Shown here in pieces: positions 1-8,381 of a stretch of DNA of 64,000 nucleotides. Source of the stretch: Brevundimonas sp. (GTDB taxonomy: Bacteria > Pseudomonadota > Alphaproteobacteria > Caulobacterales > Caulobacteraceae); assembly GCA_003248965.1 (NCBI GenBank), contig QFQU01000002.1, forward strand, positions 62,001 through 126,000, in the 5' to 3' direction. The notes beneath the pieces are model-generated. The model saw only the letters and a list, made by a program, of their open reading frames with translations, was not told the origin of the DNA and did not search any database. The position numbers and the translations under genes are program-made. Numbering within the stretch: position 1 is the stretch's first letter; every line of letters begins with the position of its first letter.

Positions 1-203
1 TCCAGCCGCATGTCCAGAACCGCAAAGGCCGGCGCCTTGTCGCGCAGCACCTGCGTCGCCTCGGCGACGGATTCGGCCGTCGTCACCTGAAAGCCTCTGG
101 CCTCCAGCGCGCGACCCATGCGGGTGCGCAGGGCCTGGTCGTCGTCCAGCAGCAGCAGGGACTTGTCGGGCAGGGCGGCGATGCGGGTTTCAAGGTCTGA
201 CAT
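1..203 (-). CDS. regA: RegA/ActR-type response regulator (5' part, cut by window edge)
   Basis: Only the first 67 codons are inside the window; the rest runs off the left edge. The visible part is the start of a receiver domain: an LLLLDDDQALR acidic pocket at about residues 16-26 and the VLDM phospho-acceptor strand near residue 63. It lies 84 bp downstream of the RegB-like kinase on the same strand, so it is very probably the cognate regulator. RegA/ActR/PrrA proteins end in a Fis-type helix-turn-helix and control redox-responsive genes; that half is not visible. The family call therefore rests on the receiver start and on the neighbour. Confidence 0.8.
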   Translation of the reverse strand, partial: MSDLETRIAALPDKSLLLLDDDQALRTRMGRALEARGFQVTTAESVAEATQVLRDKAPAFAVLDMRL

Positions 204-287
204 TGATCTCTCCTGCCGTTTCAAGTCGGGAGCTGTAGCGTCCGGGTCAAGGTCAAGGTTCCCCCTGCGACGCTTCGACCCAACCGC

Positions 288-1754
288 TCAGTGGGCCACT
301 TCCAAAGCGGGACGGGCCCAGCGCACCGCCACGCGCGCGCCGCGACCTGCCCCCTTGGCGTCCGACCGGGGAAGTCCTTGCCCGACGCTGACCGATCCGC
401 CCGTCCGTTCCAGCAAGGTGCGGGCGATGAAGAAGCCCAGGCCCATGCCGCCCTGGCTGGGGGCGATCGGGGCCTCGACCGGGGCGCGCCGCCGCGACGG
501 GCGGGCCGCCGCCGCGATCTGGGCCGCCAGCGCCTGACGGGCCTTGCCCTGCGGCCGGCTGGTCACATAGGGCTCTCCCAGGCGGGGCAGGATGTCGCCG
601 GCGAAGCCCGGCCCGTCGTCCAGAATGTCGATCTCGATCCAGCCGGCGTCGACCACCGCCTGGACCCGCACCGTGGAGGCGGCGAAGTCGGCGGCGTTCT
701 CGACCAGGGCGGACAGGCCGTGCACCACCTCGGGCATCCGGCGCACACGCGGGGCGGGCTGGCCCGGCGGCGTCTTGACCAGGACCTCGAACGCCAGGTC
801 GAAGCCCCGGTGCGGTTCCACCACCTCCTCCAGCAGGGCCTTCAGCGCCACATCGGCATAGAGGGCGTCGTCGCCCTCGGGCTGCTGCGACAGCTGGGTC
901 AGTATGCCCCGGCACCGTTCAGCCTGCTGCAGGATCAGGGCGGCGTCCTCGGCCGCTTCGCTGTCCGGCGGCGAAGCGCGCTGAAGCTCCTTGGCCACGA
1001 CCTGTATGGTCGCCAAAGGCGTGCCCAGTTCGTGCGCCGCCGCCGCCGCCAGTCCACCCAGCGCCGCCAGCCTCTGCTCGCGTTGCAGCACGTCCTGGGT
1101 CGTGGCCAGGGCCAGTTCCAGCTTTTCGGCGTCGGCCGCCACGCGCCAGGCGTAGCCGGCGGTGAACACCACCCCCGTCACCAGGGCCATAGCCATGCCC
1201 AGCCGATAGAGCAGCGGCAGGTGGAAATGCTCGTGCGCCCGCCACGGCAAGGGGGCGGACCAGAAGAACAGCACCCCCACCGCCACCAGGGCCAGAAGCC
1301 CCAGGATCAGCGCGGGCCGCGCCGGCAGGGACGCCGCCGCGATCGTCACTGGCGCCACCAGCAACAGGCAGAAGGGGTTTTCCAGCCCACCGGTCAGGGC
1401 CAGCAGCACGCCCAGCTGAAAGATGTCGAAGCCCAGGTGGATCGCGGTCTGGCGCCCGTCGGGCAGGCTGGCCTCCAGCCGGCGCACGCGCGCCATGGCC
1501 CCCACGTTCACCGCCGCGCTGAAGGCGATGACGATCAGGCACGGCCACAGCGGCAGCGGAAAATGAAGGCCCAGCGACGCGGTCAGCACCGCCGCGCTCT
1601 GTCCCAGGATCGTCAGCCAACGCAGCACGATCAGGGTCCGCAGGGAGAACCCCCGCCCCCGGCGCGGCGTGTCGCGCCAGCCGTCCAGCGGATCGGACGG
1701 GCGCGCGATACGGGGCGCGGACTGCGGCGCGATGCGGGCTTCTGTCGAGGTCAC
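288..1754 (-). CDS. regB: RegB/ActS/PrrB-type redox-sensing histidine kinase
   Basis: 488 residues with a GTG start. About six hydrophobic segments lie between residues 40 and 205. The family's quinone-binding signature GGLENPF is at 122-128. The H-box HELGTPLATI has the phospho-histidine at 241, followed by Cys281 in an ERCRGIL context, which matches the redox-active cysteine of RegB. The C-terminus carries the ATPase G-box (GMGLGFFIARTLLER). The kinase would sense quinone/redox state and phosphorylate RegA encoded just downstream. It is divergent from the Sco/SenC gene, a grouping also known in purple bacteria. Both family-specific redox motifs are intact, so the assignment is firm. Confidence 0.93.
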   Translation of the reverse strand: MTSTEARIAPQSAPRIARPSDPLDGWRDTPRRGRGFSLRTLIVLRWLTILGQSAAVLTASLGLHFPLPLWPCLIVIAFSAAVNVGAMARVRRLEASLPDGRQTAIHLGFDIFQLGVLLALTGGLENPFCLLLVAPVTIAAASLPARPALILGLLALVAVGVLFFWSAPLPWRAHEHFHLPLLYRLGMAMALVTGVVFTAGYAWRVAADAEKLELALATTQDVLQREQRLAALGGLAAAAAHELGTPLATIQVVAKELQRASPPDSEAAEDAALILQQAERCRGILTQLSQQPEGDDALYADVALKALLEEVVEPHRGFDLAFEVLVKTPPGQPAPRVRRMPEVVHGLSALVENAADFAASTVRVQAVVDAGWIEIDILDDGPGFAGDILPRLGEPYVTSRPQGKARQALAAQIAAAARPSRRRAPVEAPIAPSQGGMGLGFFIARTLLERTGGSVSVGQGLPRSDAKGAGRGARVAVRWARPALEVAH

Positions 1755-1798
1755 GACCCTTCTATAGACCGCTGCAGTCCGTTTCGTGAGAGGCCGTC

Positions 1799-2422
1799 AT
1801 GCCGCGCCGTTCCATTCTGCTTTTCGCCGGCGCCTGCATCGCCATCGCCGCCGCCCTGGCCATCGTCACCGTGGTGGTGGTCGGCGGACGCGACCGCGCC
1901 GCCTCCGACGGCCAGGTCGCCGCCTCGGGCCAGCCCCTGGTCGGTGGCGACTTCACGCTGGTGAACCAGGACGGCCGAACGGTCGATCAGACCCTGCTGA
2001 ACGGCAAATGGAGCCTGGTCTTCTTCGGCTTCACCTACTGCCCCGAATTCTGCCCAACCACCCTGGCCGAACTGGCCGCCGTGCAGCAGCAACTGGGCGA
2101 CAAGGCCAAGGATCTGCAGATCGTCTTCATCAGCATCGACCCCCAGCGCGACACGCCCCGGCAGTTGAAGGACTATCTGTCGTCGGACGGCTTTCCCAAG
2201 GGGACCATCGGCCTGACGGGGACGCCGGAACAGGTGGCCCAGGCCGCCAAGGCCTATCGCGCCTTCTATCAGAAGGTCGGCGAGGGCGAGACCTATACGA
2301 TGAACCACAGCCTGACCGTCTATCTGATGGGGCCGGACGGCCGGTTCCGCACGGCCGTCGCCTATGGCCTGGGGCCCGACAAGTCGACCAGGATCATCGA
2401 AGGCGCCATGGCGCGAGGCTGA
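1799..2422 (+). CDS. Sco1/SenC/PrrC copper-binding protein
   Basis: 207 residues with one N-terminal membrane anchor (about 6-28) and a periplasmic thioredoxin fold. The copper ligands of Sco proteins are present: Cys81 and Cys85 in YCPEFCP and His170 in TMNHSL. The family delivers copper to the CuA site of cytochrome c oxidase or acts as a thiol reductase. It is divergent from regB with only 44 bp between the starts. In related bacteria this linkage connects terminal-oxidase assembly with redox signalling. ATG start at 1799 follows a GAGAGG ribosome binding site. Confidence 0.92.
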   Translation: MPRRSILLFAGACIAIAAALAIVTVVVVGGRDRAASDGQVAASGQPLVGGDFTLVNQDGRTVDQTLLNGKWSLVFFGFTYCPEFCPTTLAELAAVQQQLGDKAKDLQIVFISIDPQRDTPRQLKDYLSSDGFPKGTIGLTGTPEQVAQAAKAYRAFYQKVGEGETYTMNHSLTVYLMGPDGRFRTAVAYGLGPDKSTRIIEGAMARG

Positions 2423-2442
2423 GCCAAACCCCATAATCCTTT

Positions 2443-2473
2443 TGCAGGGCGACGCATTCTATGTTGCCCTGCA
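2443..2473 (+). promoter_or_regulatory. Inverted repeat upstream of phaZ, candidate operator
   Basis: TGCAGGGC (2443-2450) and GCCCTGCA (2466-2473) are perfect inverted arms separated by 15 nt. The right arm ends 29 nt before the depolymerase start codon. PhaR-type regulators of PHA genes recognise TGC/GCA-containing sites, so an operator is conceivable. There is no T-run, so a terminator for the Sco gene is less likely. Confidence 0.35.
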
Positions 2474-2502
2474 CAAACGGCGTTCAGCCGTCACGGATCG
2501 TC

Positions 2503-3783
2503 ATGCTCTACGCCTTTCACGAACTCGCCTATCAATCGGCCCTGCCGTTCCGGATCGGCGCCCAGATGGCCCGCCAGTTCTGGACCTCGCCGTTCAACCC
2601 GGCCTCGGACACCGCCATCGGCCGCACAGCCTACGCCTCGGCCGAACTGTTCGAGAGCGTCACCCGGCGCTATGGCAAGCCGGCCTGGCGTCTGGAGACC
2701 CTCGACATCGACGGCAAGCCGGTGCGCACCACTGAACAGGTGATCTGGCAAAGCCCCTGGTGCCGCCTGATCCGCTTCGCCCGCAACATCGGCGACCTGA
2801 AGCGCGCAGGAAAGCCGGCCGCCGGCCCCGCCGTCCTGATCGTCGCGCCCCTGTCAGGCCACTACGCCACCCTGCTGCGCGGCACGGTCGAAGCCTTCCT
2901 GCAGGACCACGACGTCTATGTGACCGACTGGATCAACGCCCGCCAGGTTCCCGTGCTGGAGGGGCGGTTCGACTTCTTCGACTATATCGACCACGTCCGC
3001 ACGATGTTGGCCGAGGTGGGCGGCCGCCCGCACGTCGTCGGCGTGTGCCAGCCCGGCCCGCCCGTCTTGGCCGCCGCCGCCGTCATGGCCGAGGCCGAGG
3101 ACGAGAACCGGCCCGCCTCCATGACCTTCATGGGCTCGCCCATCGATGCGCGCCTGTCGCCGACCGTGACCAACCAGCTGGCCGAGGAAAAGCCGTTCAC
3201 CTGGTTCAAGTCGAACATGATCCACACCGTGCCCCTGCCCTATCCGGGGTTCGGACGCCGGGTCTATCCTGGCTTCGTCCAGCTCTACAGCTTCATGTCG
3301 ATGAACGAGGATCGTCACCGCGACGCCCACTGGAGCTATTTCAACAGCCTGATCGCCGGGGACGGCGACGGGGTGGAGAAGCACGAGGAATTCTACGACG
3401 AATATCTGTCGGTGCTGGACCTGACCGAGGAATTCTATCTCCAGACCATCGACATCGTCTTCCAGCAGCATCTGTTGCCGCGCGGCCTGCTGGAGCATCG
3501 CGGGCGCAAGGTGGACCTGACCAGGATCACCGACATCGGCCTGATGACGGTGGAGGGCGAGAAGGACGACATCTCCGGCGTCGGCCAGACCCAGGCCGCC
3601 CACGGCCTGTGTTCGAACATTCCCGACGACCGCCGCGTCCTCTACGTCCAGCCGAAGGTAGGCCATTACGGCGTCTTCAACGGTCGGCGCTTCCGCGACG
3701 AGATATATCCGCGCGTGCGCGACTTCATCGCCCAGAACGAGGCCCTCATTGGCGTACCGCAACGGTCAGCGGCTGCCGCTTGA
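2503..3783 (+). CDS. phaZ: Intracellular polyhydroxyalkanoate depolymerase
   Basis: 426 residues from the ATG at 2503, where the family's MLYAFHEL-type N-terminus begins. An in-frame ATG at 2461 would only add an unrelated stretch that overlaps an inverted repeat. The lipase-like box is GVCQPG with Cys182 as nucleophile, matching the catalytic cysteine of Ralstonia PhaZ1-type enzymes. No signal peptide is seen, consistent with action on native PHB granules in the cytoplasm to release 3-hydroxybutyrate units. The last 35 bp overlap the next gene, so the two are probably cotranscribed. No PHA synthase is present in the window. Confidence 0.9.
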   Translation: MLYAFHELAYQSALPFRIGAQMARQFWTSPFNPASDTAIGRTAYASAELFESVTRRYGKPAWRLETLDIDGKPVRTTEQVIWQSPWCRLIRFARNIGDLKRAGKPAAGPAVLIVAPLSGHYATLLRGTVEAFLQDHDVYVTDWINARQVPVLEGRFDFFDYIDHVRTMLAEVGGRPHVVGVCQPGPPVLAAAAVMAEAEDENRPASMTFMGSPIDARLSPTVTNQLAEEKPFTWFKSNMIHTVPLPYPGFGRRVYPGFVQLYSFMSMNEDRHRDAHWSYFNSLIAGDGDGVEKHEEFYDEYLSVLDLTEEFYLQTIDIVFQQHLLPRGLLEHRGRKVDLTRITDIGLMTVEGEKDDISGVGQTQAAHGLCSNIPDDRRVLYVQPKVGHYGVFNGRRFRDEIYPRVRDFIAQNEALIGVPQRSAAAA

Positions 3784-4468
3784 CGACAAGGCCGGATCCG
3801 GGCCGACCCTGAGGCTGTCGGTCAATCCGCGCGCGCGCCGCCTGTCGGTGCGGATCGACGCGCGCGCCGGCGAGGCCGTGGTCGTCGCCCCGACCGAACG
3901 CGGCCTGGCCCAGGCCGTCGCCTTCGCCCGGTCCAAGGGCGTCTGGATCGCCGAACGTCTGGCGGTCCGGCCGCAAGGGCGTCCGCTTGAGCCCGGACAG
4001 GTCATTTCCCTGCGCGGCCACCCGGTTCGGCTGGAGGCGACGCCCGGCGCCGGGGCCGCGCGTCTGGTCGAGGACGGCGCCGTCATCCGATCCGGCGGCG
4101 AGGGCGAAGCCTACGCCCGCCGGATCGAGAATCTTCTGAAGCGCGAGGCCCGCCAGACCCTGGTCGAGCGCACCGACTTCCATCTGCGGACCCTGGGCCA
4201 GAAGCCGGTGAAGGTGTCGATCGCCGACACCCGCTCGCGCTGGGGATCGTGCAGCCCGCACAACCGCACCATCCGCTATTCCTGGCGCGTCGTCATGGCC
4301 CCGCCGCCGGTCATCGATTACCTGGCCGCCCACGAGGTCGCCCACCTGGTCCACGCCGACCACAGCCCGGCCTATTGGGCCGTGGTCGAACGGCTGATCG
4401 GGGATCACCGACCCTGGCGCAAATGGCTCCGCGACCACGGCGGCGCGCTTCACGCCGTGGGCCGCTAG
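3749..4468 (+). CDS. YgjP/SprT-like zinc metallopeptidase (DUF45)
   Basis: 239 residues. Signatures: SRWGSCS at 163-169, and the zinc site HEVAHLVHADH with His195, Glu196, His199 and a third His at 205. This is the arrangement of the YgjP (M48-related) family. No signal peptide or membrane segment, so it is a cytosolic protein. The TTG start lies inside the 3' end of phaZ (35-bp overlap), and the next gene converges 2 bp away. The physiological substrate is not known for the family. Confidence 0.85.
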   Translation: MAYRNGQRLPLDDKAGSGPTLRLSVNPRARRLSVRIDARAGEAVVVAPTERGLAQAVAFARSKGVWIAERLAVRPQGRPLEPGQVISLRGHPVRLEATPGAGAARLVEDGAVIRSGGEGEAYARRIENLLKREARQTLVERTDFHLRTLGQKPVKVSIADTRSRWGSCSPHNRTIRYSWRVVMAPPPVIDYLAAHEVAHLVHADHSPAYWAVVERLIGDHRPWRKWLRDHGGALHAVGR

Positions 4469-4470
4469 GG

Positions 4471-6567
4471 TCAGAAGAACAGGGCTTCCGGCTTCTTCTC
4501 CGGCGCGGGTCGGCCTTCCGGAGGATAGCCGGGCTGGGGCGAGGTCGGGCGGACGACGGGCTGTTTGGCGGCACCGGACGGAGCCGTGGTCTTGGGCGAA
4601 TATTGCGGATTCTCCTCCACATAAGGCTGGCCCTGTTCGGGATCGACCGGTTCGGCCGGCATGCCGCCGTCGTTCAGGCCGCTGATCAGATCGCCGACCG
4701 GATCGGGCGCGATCCAGCCCTCGGGCATGGGCGGGCCGTTGGGGATGCTGGGCGCGTTCAGGCGCGGCAGGGCCGCCGACATGAAGCCGCGCCAGATGGC
4801 GGCGGGCGAGGAGCCGCCCGTCACGCCGCGCATGGCGGTGTTGTCGTCCTTGCCCACCCAGACGGCGGCGACGAAGCCGCCGGTGTAGCCGACGAACCAG
4901 GCGTCCTTGTAGTCCGAGGTCGTTCCGGTCTTGCCCGCCAGATCGCGGCCGGGAATGGCCACGCTGCGGCCCGAACCGCCCGTCACCACGCCGCGAAGCA
5001 TCTGGTTCATGTAGTAGAGCGGCGGATTGTTGATGGCCTGGCCGACCTGGCCAGACTGGCGCTGATAGATGACCCGGCCCTGGGGCGTACGGATACGGCT
5101 GATGCCATAGGCCTGAACCCGCTCGCCGCCGTTGGCGAAGGCGTCATAGGCGGTGGCCATCTCGAGCGGAGACACCTCGACCGCGCCCAGGGCCATGGAC
5201 GGCTCCAGTCCGATGCGGCTTTCGATGCCCAGCCGGCGGGCGGTGCGGGCCACGCTGTCGCGGCCGACCTGGTCGGCGATCTGTGCCGCCACCGTATTGG
5301 TCGACTGGGCCACCGCCTGGGCGATGGTCATGGGCCCGCTGAAGGTGCCCGAATAGTTCTTGGGCGACCAGTTGCCGATGGTGATCGGCTGATCCACCAC
5401 CGGGCTCTGCGGCGTATAGCCGGCCTCCATCGCCGTCAGATAGACGAAGGGCTTCCAGGCCGAACCCGCCTGACGCCGCGCATCCACGGCGCGGTTGAAC
5501 TGGCTGTCGGCGTAGGAGGCGCCGCCGATCATGGCCCGCACCCGGCCGTCGCCGTCCAGGGCGACCAGGGCCGCCTGCTGCACGCCCTTGCCGCCGTCGC
5601 GATCCAGGATGCGGCGCACGGCGCGCTCGGCGTCGGTCTGCAACGTCAGGTCCAGGGTGGTCTCCACCACCAGGTCCTCGGTCGGTTCGCCGACCAGGCC
5701 GCGAATCGACTTGTCCAGCCAGTCGATGAAATACTGGGCGTGCTGACTGGCCAGGGTGCGCGAGACGATGATGGGCTGGGTCACGGCCTGTTCGCGTTGC
5801 GCGGCGGTGATGACGCCCGCCTCCTCCATCTCGTTCAGGACGACGGTGGCGCGGGCGGCGGCGCGCTCGCTCTCGGACACCGGCGAATAGCGAGACGGCG
5901 CCTTCAGCAGGCCCGCCAGCAGCGCCGCCTCCCCGACCGTCAGATTCTTGGCCGGCTTGTCGAAATAGCGTTGCGAGGCCGCCTCAATCCCATAGGCGCC
6001 GGCGCCGAAATAGACGCGGTTCAGATAGAGGGCCAAAATCTCCTTCTTGGAGAATTTCATCTCCAGCCACACGGCCAGCATCAGTTCCTGAACCTTGCGA
6101 CGCAGGTTCTGGTCGGGCGTCAGGAACAGGTTCTTGGCCAGTTGCTGCGTCAGGGTCGATCCGCCCTGCACCACCCGTCCGGCGCGCAGGTTGCGCACCA
6201 TGGCCCGGGTCATGCCGATGGGGTCGAAGCCGGGGTGGTTGTAGAAACGCCGGTCCTCGATGGCGATGAAGGCGGCCGGCACATAGTCGGGCAGGCTGTC
6301 CAGATCGGCCGGCGGCGCCATCTGGGTGCCGCGCGTCGCGATCAGCGCGCCGTTGCGGTCCAGATAGGTGATCGAGGGCTGGCGATCGACCTTGTACAGG
6401 CTGGAGGTGTCGGGCAGGCCGCGGGCGAAGACGGCGAAGAAGACGACCAGGAAGATCAGCCCCCACACCGCCAGCACCGCGCTCCAGTAGAACAGCCGCT
6501 TCCACCACGGCCGACGCGGCCTGGCGTCGCCCTGCTGCTGTCCGCCCCCGTAACCTGGACCCGCCAT
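4471..6567 (-). CDS. Class A penicillin-binding protein (PBP1A family)
   Basis: 698 residues: short cytoplasmic tail, one transmembrane helix (about 25-48), GT51 glycosyltransferase domain (EDRRFYNH with catalytic Glu104, and GGSTLTQQLAKNL at 135-147), then transpeptidase domain with S369AWK, S422TN and K546TGT. A proline-rich tail follows. The enzyme polymerises and cross-links peptidoglycan at the inner membrane. All catalytic motifs are intact. It converges with the metallopeptidase gene and is separated by 106 bp from the methyltransferase gene upstream. Caulobacterales carry several paralogs, so no specific symbol is given. Confidence 0.95.
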   Translation of the reverse strand: MAGPGYGGGQQQGDARPRRPWWKRLFYWSAVLAVWGLIFLVVFFAVFARGLPDTSSLYKVDRQPSITYLDRNGALIATRGTQMAPPADLDSLPDYVPAAFIAIEDRRFYNHPGFDPIGMTRAMVRNLRAGRVVQGGSTLTQQLAKNLFLTPDQNLRRKVQELMLAVWLEMKFSKKEILALYLNRVYFGAGAYGIEAASQRYFDKPAKNLTVGEAALLAGLLKAPSRYSPVSESERAAARATVVLNEMEEAGVITAAQREQAVTQPIIVSRTLASQHAQYFIDWLDKSIRGLVGEPTEDLVVETTLDLTLQTDAERAVRRILDRDGGKGVQQAALVALDGDGRVRAMIGGASYADSQFNRAVDARRQAGSAWKPFVYLTAMEAGYTPQSPVVDQPITIGNWSPKNYSGTFSGPMTIAQAVAQSTNTVAAQIADQVGRDSVARTARRLGIESRIGLEPSMALGAVEVSPLEMATAYDAFANGGERVQAYGISRIRTPQGRVIYQRQSGQVGQAINNPPLYYMNQMLRGVVTGGSGRSVAIPGRDLAGKTGTTSDYKDAWFVGYTGGFVAAVWVGKDDNTAMRGVTGGSSPAAIWRGFMSAALPRLNAPSIPNGPPMPEGWIAPDPVGDLISGLNDGGMPAEPVDPEQGQPYVEENPQYSPKTTAPSGAAKQPVVRPTSPQPGYPPEGRPAPEKKPEALFF

Positions 6568-6673
6568 GTCTATCCTCAGATGCCGCGCACAGGCGGGTTG
6601 TCGCTTCGATCCTCTCTATCCGGATTGAAGCGCCGTCGAAACGGTCCCGCCGCCTTCACGCGAACGTGAGCGG

Positions 6674-7300
6674 CTATTTCGCCGAAAGAAAGGCGCGTCG
6701 CGCCAGCCACACGCCGCTCGTGGCCCCGTCGCACACGATGTCCAGACCAGCGGCCGACAGTATGGCGCGATAAGCCGCCGGATCCAGGCTGGCGTGATAC
6801 AGCGGCTGGCCCCGCCACTCGCCGATCGTCTCTCCATGGGCATGGCCCGAGGTGAACATCAGACGCCCGCCCAGCGCGACGCGGCGCGACAGTTCCGGCA
6901 GGACCGCCTGTTGGTCGTCGGGACTGAGGTGAAACAGGCTGTGCCAGGCCAGGACGCCGTCGAACGCCCCCTGGGGCAGAGCCTGGCGCATGTCGCCCAG
7001 GCTCCATTCGCCTTGCGGCAGGGTCGCTGCGGCGTGGGCGATCAGGCCGGGCGAAGCGTCCACCCCCCGCACCCGAAAGCCTCGCGCCAACAGGGCCGCC
7101 CCCATCGGCCAACCCGATCCGCAACCCACATCCAAGACATGGGCGTTCGGGGCCAGACCGTCGCTGAACCGCTCGATCCACGCCGCCTCGTCCAGGCCGC
7201 CGCCGTCGCCGGGGTGCAGGACGGCGCCCCGGTCGGCGATCCAGTCGTCGGCCCGATCGCCGTACAGGCCGAGGATCCGTTCGGCGGACGGATGGGTCAT
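6674..7300 (-). CDS. Class I SAM-dependent methyltransferase
   Basis: 208 residues. The SAM-binding motif I reads VLDVGCGSGWP at about 55-65, followed by the acidic strand end RVRGVDAS; later strands (FDGVLAWHSLFHL) fit a UbiE/small-molecule methyltransferase fold. The substrate cannot be told from sequence. The start overlaps the stop of the upstream hydrolase gene by 4 bp (ATGA), implying translational coupling and a shared transcript. No signal peptide. Confidence 0.85.
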   Translation of the reverse strand: MTHPSAERILGLYGDRADDWIADRGAVLHPGDGGGLDEAAWIERFSDGLAPNAHVLDVGCGSGWPMGAALLARGFRVRGVDASPGLIAHAAATLPQGEWSLGDMRQALPQGAFDGVLAWHSLFHLSPDDQQAVLPELSRRVALGGRLMFTSGHAHGETIGEWRGQPLYHASLDPAAYRAILSAAGLDIVCDGATSGVWLARRAFLSAK

Positions 7301-8271
7301 CGCGCCAGGAAATCGTCCAGCGCGCCGTAAAAGGCCTGGGGCTGGTCGAACATGATGAAGTGAGCGCTGTCGTCGATCCGTTTCAGGGTCGCGCCCGGCA
7401 GGCCGGCGTAGGAGGCCTGATAGATGGTGTCGGTGATCTGGGGCGTCATGCGCGGATCGTTGAACTTCACGTACAGCACCTCGGTCGGGGCGGTGATCCG
7501 GGACAGTTCAGGACGCAGGTCAGTGGCGACCAGTTCGCGGAAGGCGGCGGCCGAGACCTTCTGATCGCTGTCGCGCATGTTTTGCAACGCCAGTTCGCGG
7601 CGGGCTTCGGTGTTGATCATGCCGGTGATGCTGGCCGTCGCCTGGGCGACATAGGCGTCGCGCGGGCTGTTGGCCTGGGCGGCCCAGATCTGGTCGGCGA
7701 CGGGCGCCACCGTCTCGGCCGTCGCGCCGGGGGCTGCGAACATCGCGCCCATGAAGGGGATCATGTCCACCACCATCAGCCGCCCCACCTGATCGGGATG
7801 GCGCGCCGCCAGCATCAGGCCGATGGTTCCGCCCATCGAATGGCCGACGACGGCCGGCTTGGTCAGACCCTGCTCCTGGATATAGCGGGCGATCTCCTCG
7901 GCGACGGGGGCGGCCACAGGCGTGGGCGCCGATCCGGTCTGGGCGTTGCCGGCGGGCGGCGCCCCGGCGAAGCCATCGACCTGGATGCGGTGGATGCGCC
8001 AGCCCACGCCGTCCTGGGCGGCCAGATGGTCCACCGTCCCCTGCCAGATCTCGGGCGAGGAGCTGAGGCCGGGGATCAGGATGATGTCGCGCCCGTCCAT
8101 GTCGCCATCGACCGTCACCCGGATGCGGTCGGACTGGAAGCCGGCGTGCGGACGGACGTGCGCATGACCCTGGCCGTTATGGGCTCCATGCCCGTCCTGA
8201 GCGACGGCGGCAGGCGCAGCGAAGATAAGGGCCGCGGCGGCGGCGCGCACGAGAAGATTGGTGATGGACAT
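7297..8271 (-). CDS. Exported alpha/beta hydrolase
   Basis: 324 residues with a signal peptide (about 1-24, ending AVAQ). The nucleophile elbow is GHSMGG (Ser in a VVGHSMGGTIGLML context, about residue 145). The C-terminal LKRIDDSAHFIMFDQP supplies the catalytic His. After the signal peptide there is a His/Gly-rich stretch (DGHGAHNGQGHAH) that may bind metal. Probably a periplasmic esterase or related hydrolase; substrate unknown. First gene of a two-gene unit with the methyltransferase, and divergent from the Rieske oxygenase gene across a 110-bp gap. Confidence 0.85.
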   Translation of the reverse strand: MSITNLLVRAAAAALIFAAPAAVAQDGHGAHNGQGHAHVRPHAGFQSDRIRVTVDGDMDGRDIILIPGLSSSPEIWQGTVDHLAAQDGVGWRIHRIQVDGFAGAPPAGNAQTGSAPTPVAAPVAEEIARYIQEQGLTKPAVVGHSMGGTIGLMLAARHPDQVGRLMVVDMIPFMGAMFAAPGATAETVAPVADQIWAAQANSPRDAYVAQATASITGMINTEARRELALQNMRDSDQKVSAAAFRELVATDLRPELSRITAPTEVLYVKFNDPRMTPQITDTIYQASYAGLPGATLKRIDDSAHFIMFDQPQAFYGALDDFLAR

Positions 8272-8337
8272 GGTGTGACTCCCCTTTGGATATCCCGCCT
8301 ATGACGCTTATACTTTGCGTTGTAAAGAACTCTATAT

Positions 8338-8347
8338 GTTGCGCAAC
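8338..8347. promoter_or_regulatory. Palindrome GTTGCGCAAC in divergent promoter region
   Basis: A perfect 10-bp palindrome lies between the divergent hydrolase and Rieske oxygenase genes, in an AT-richer stretch that also holds CTTTGCGTTGTAAAG. It could be an operator for one or both genes. No regulator gene is adjacent, so the assignment is tentative. Confidence 0.25.
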
Positions 8348-8381
8348 GACAGAAGGCGCGCCACTCTGCTAGACAGGCGCC

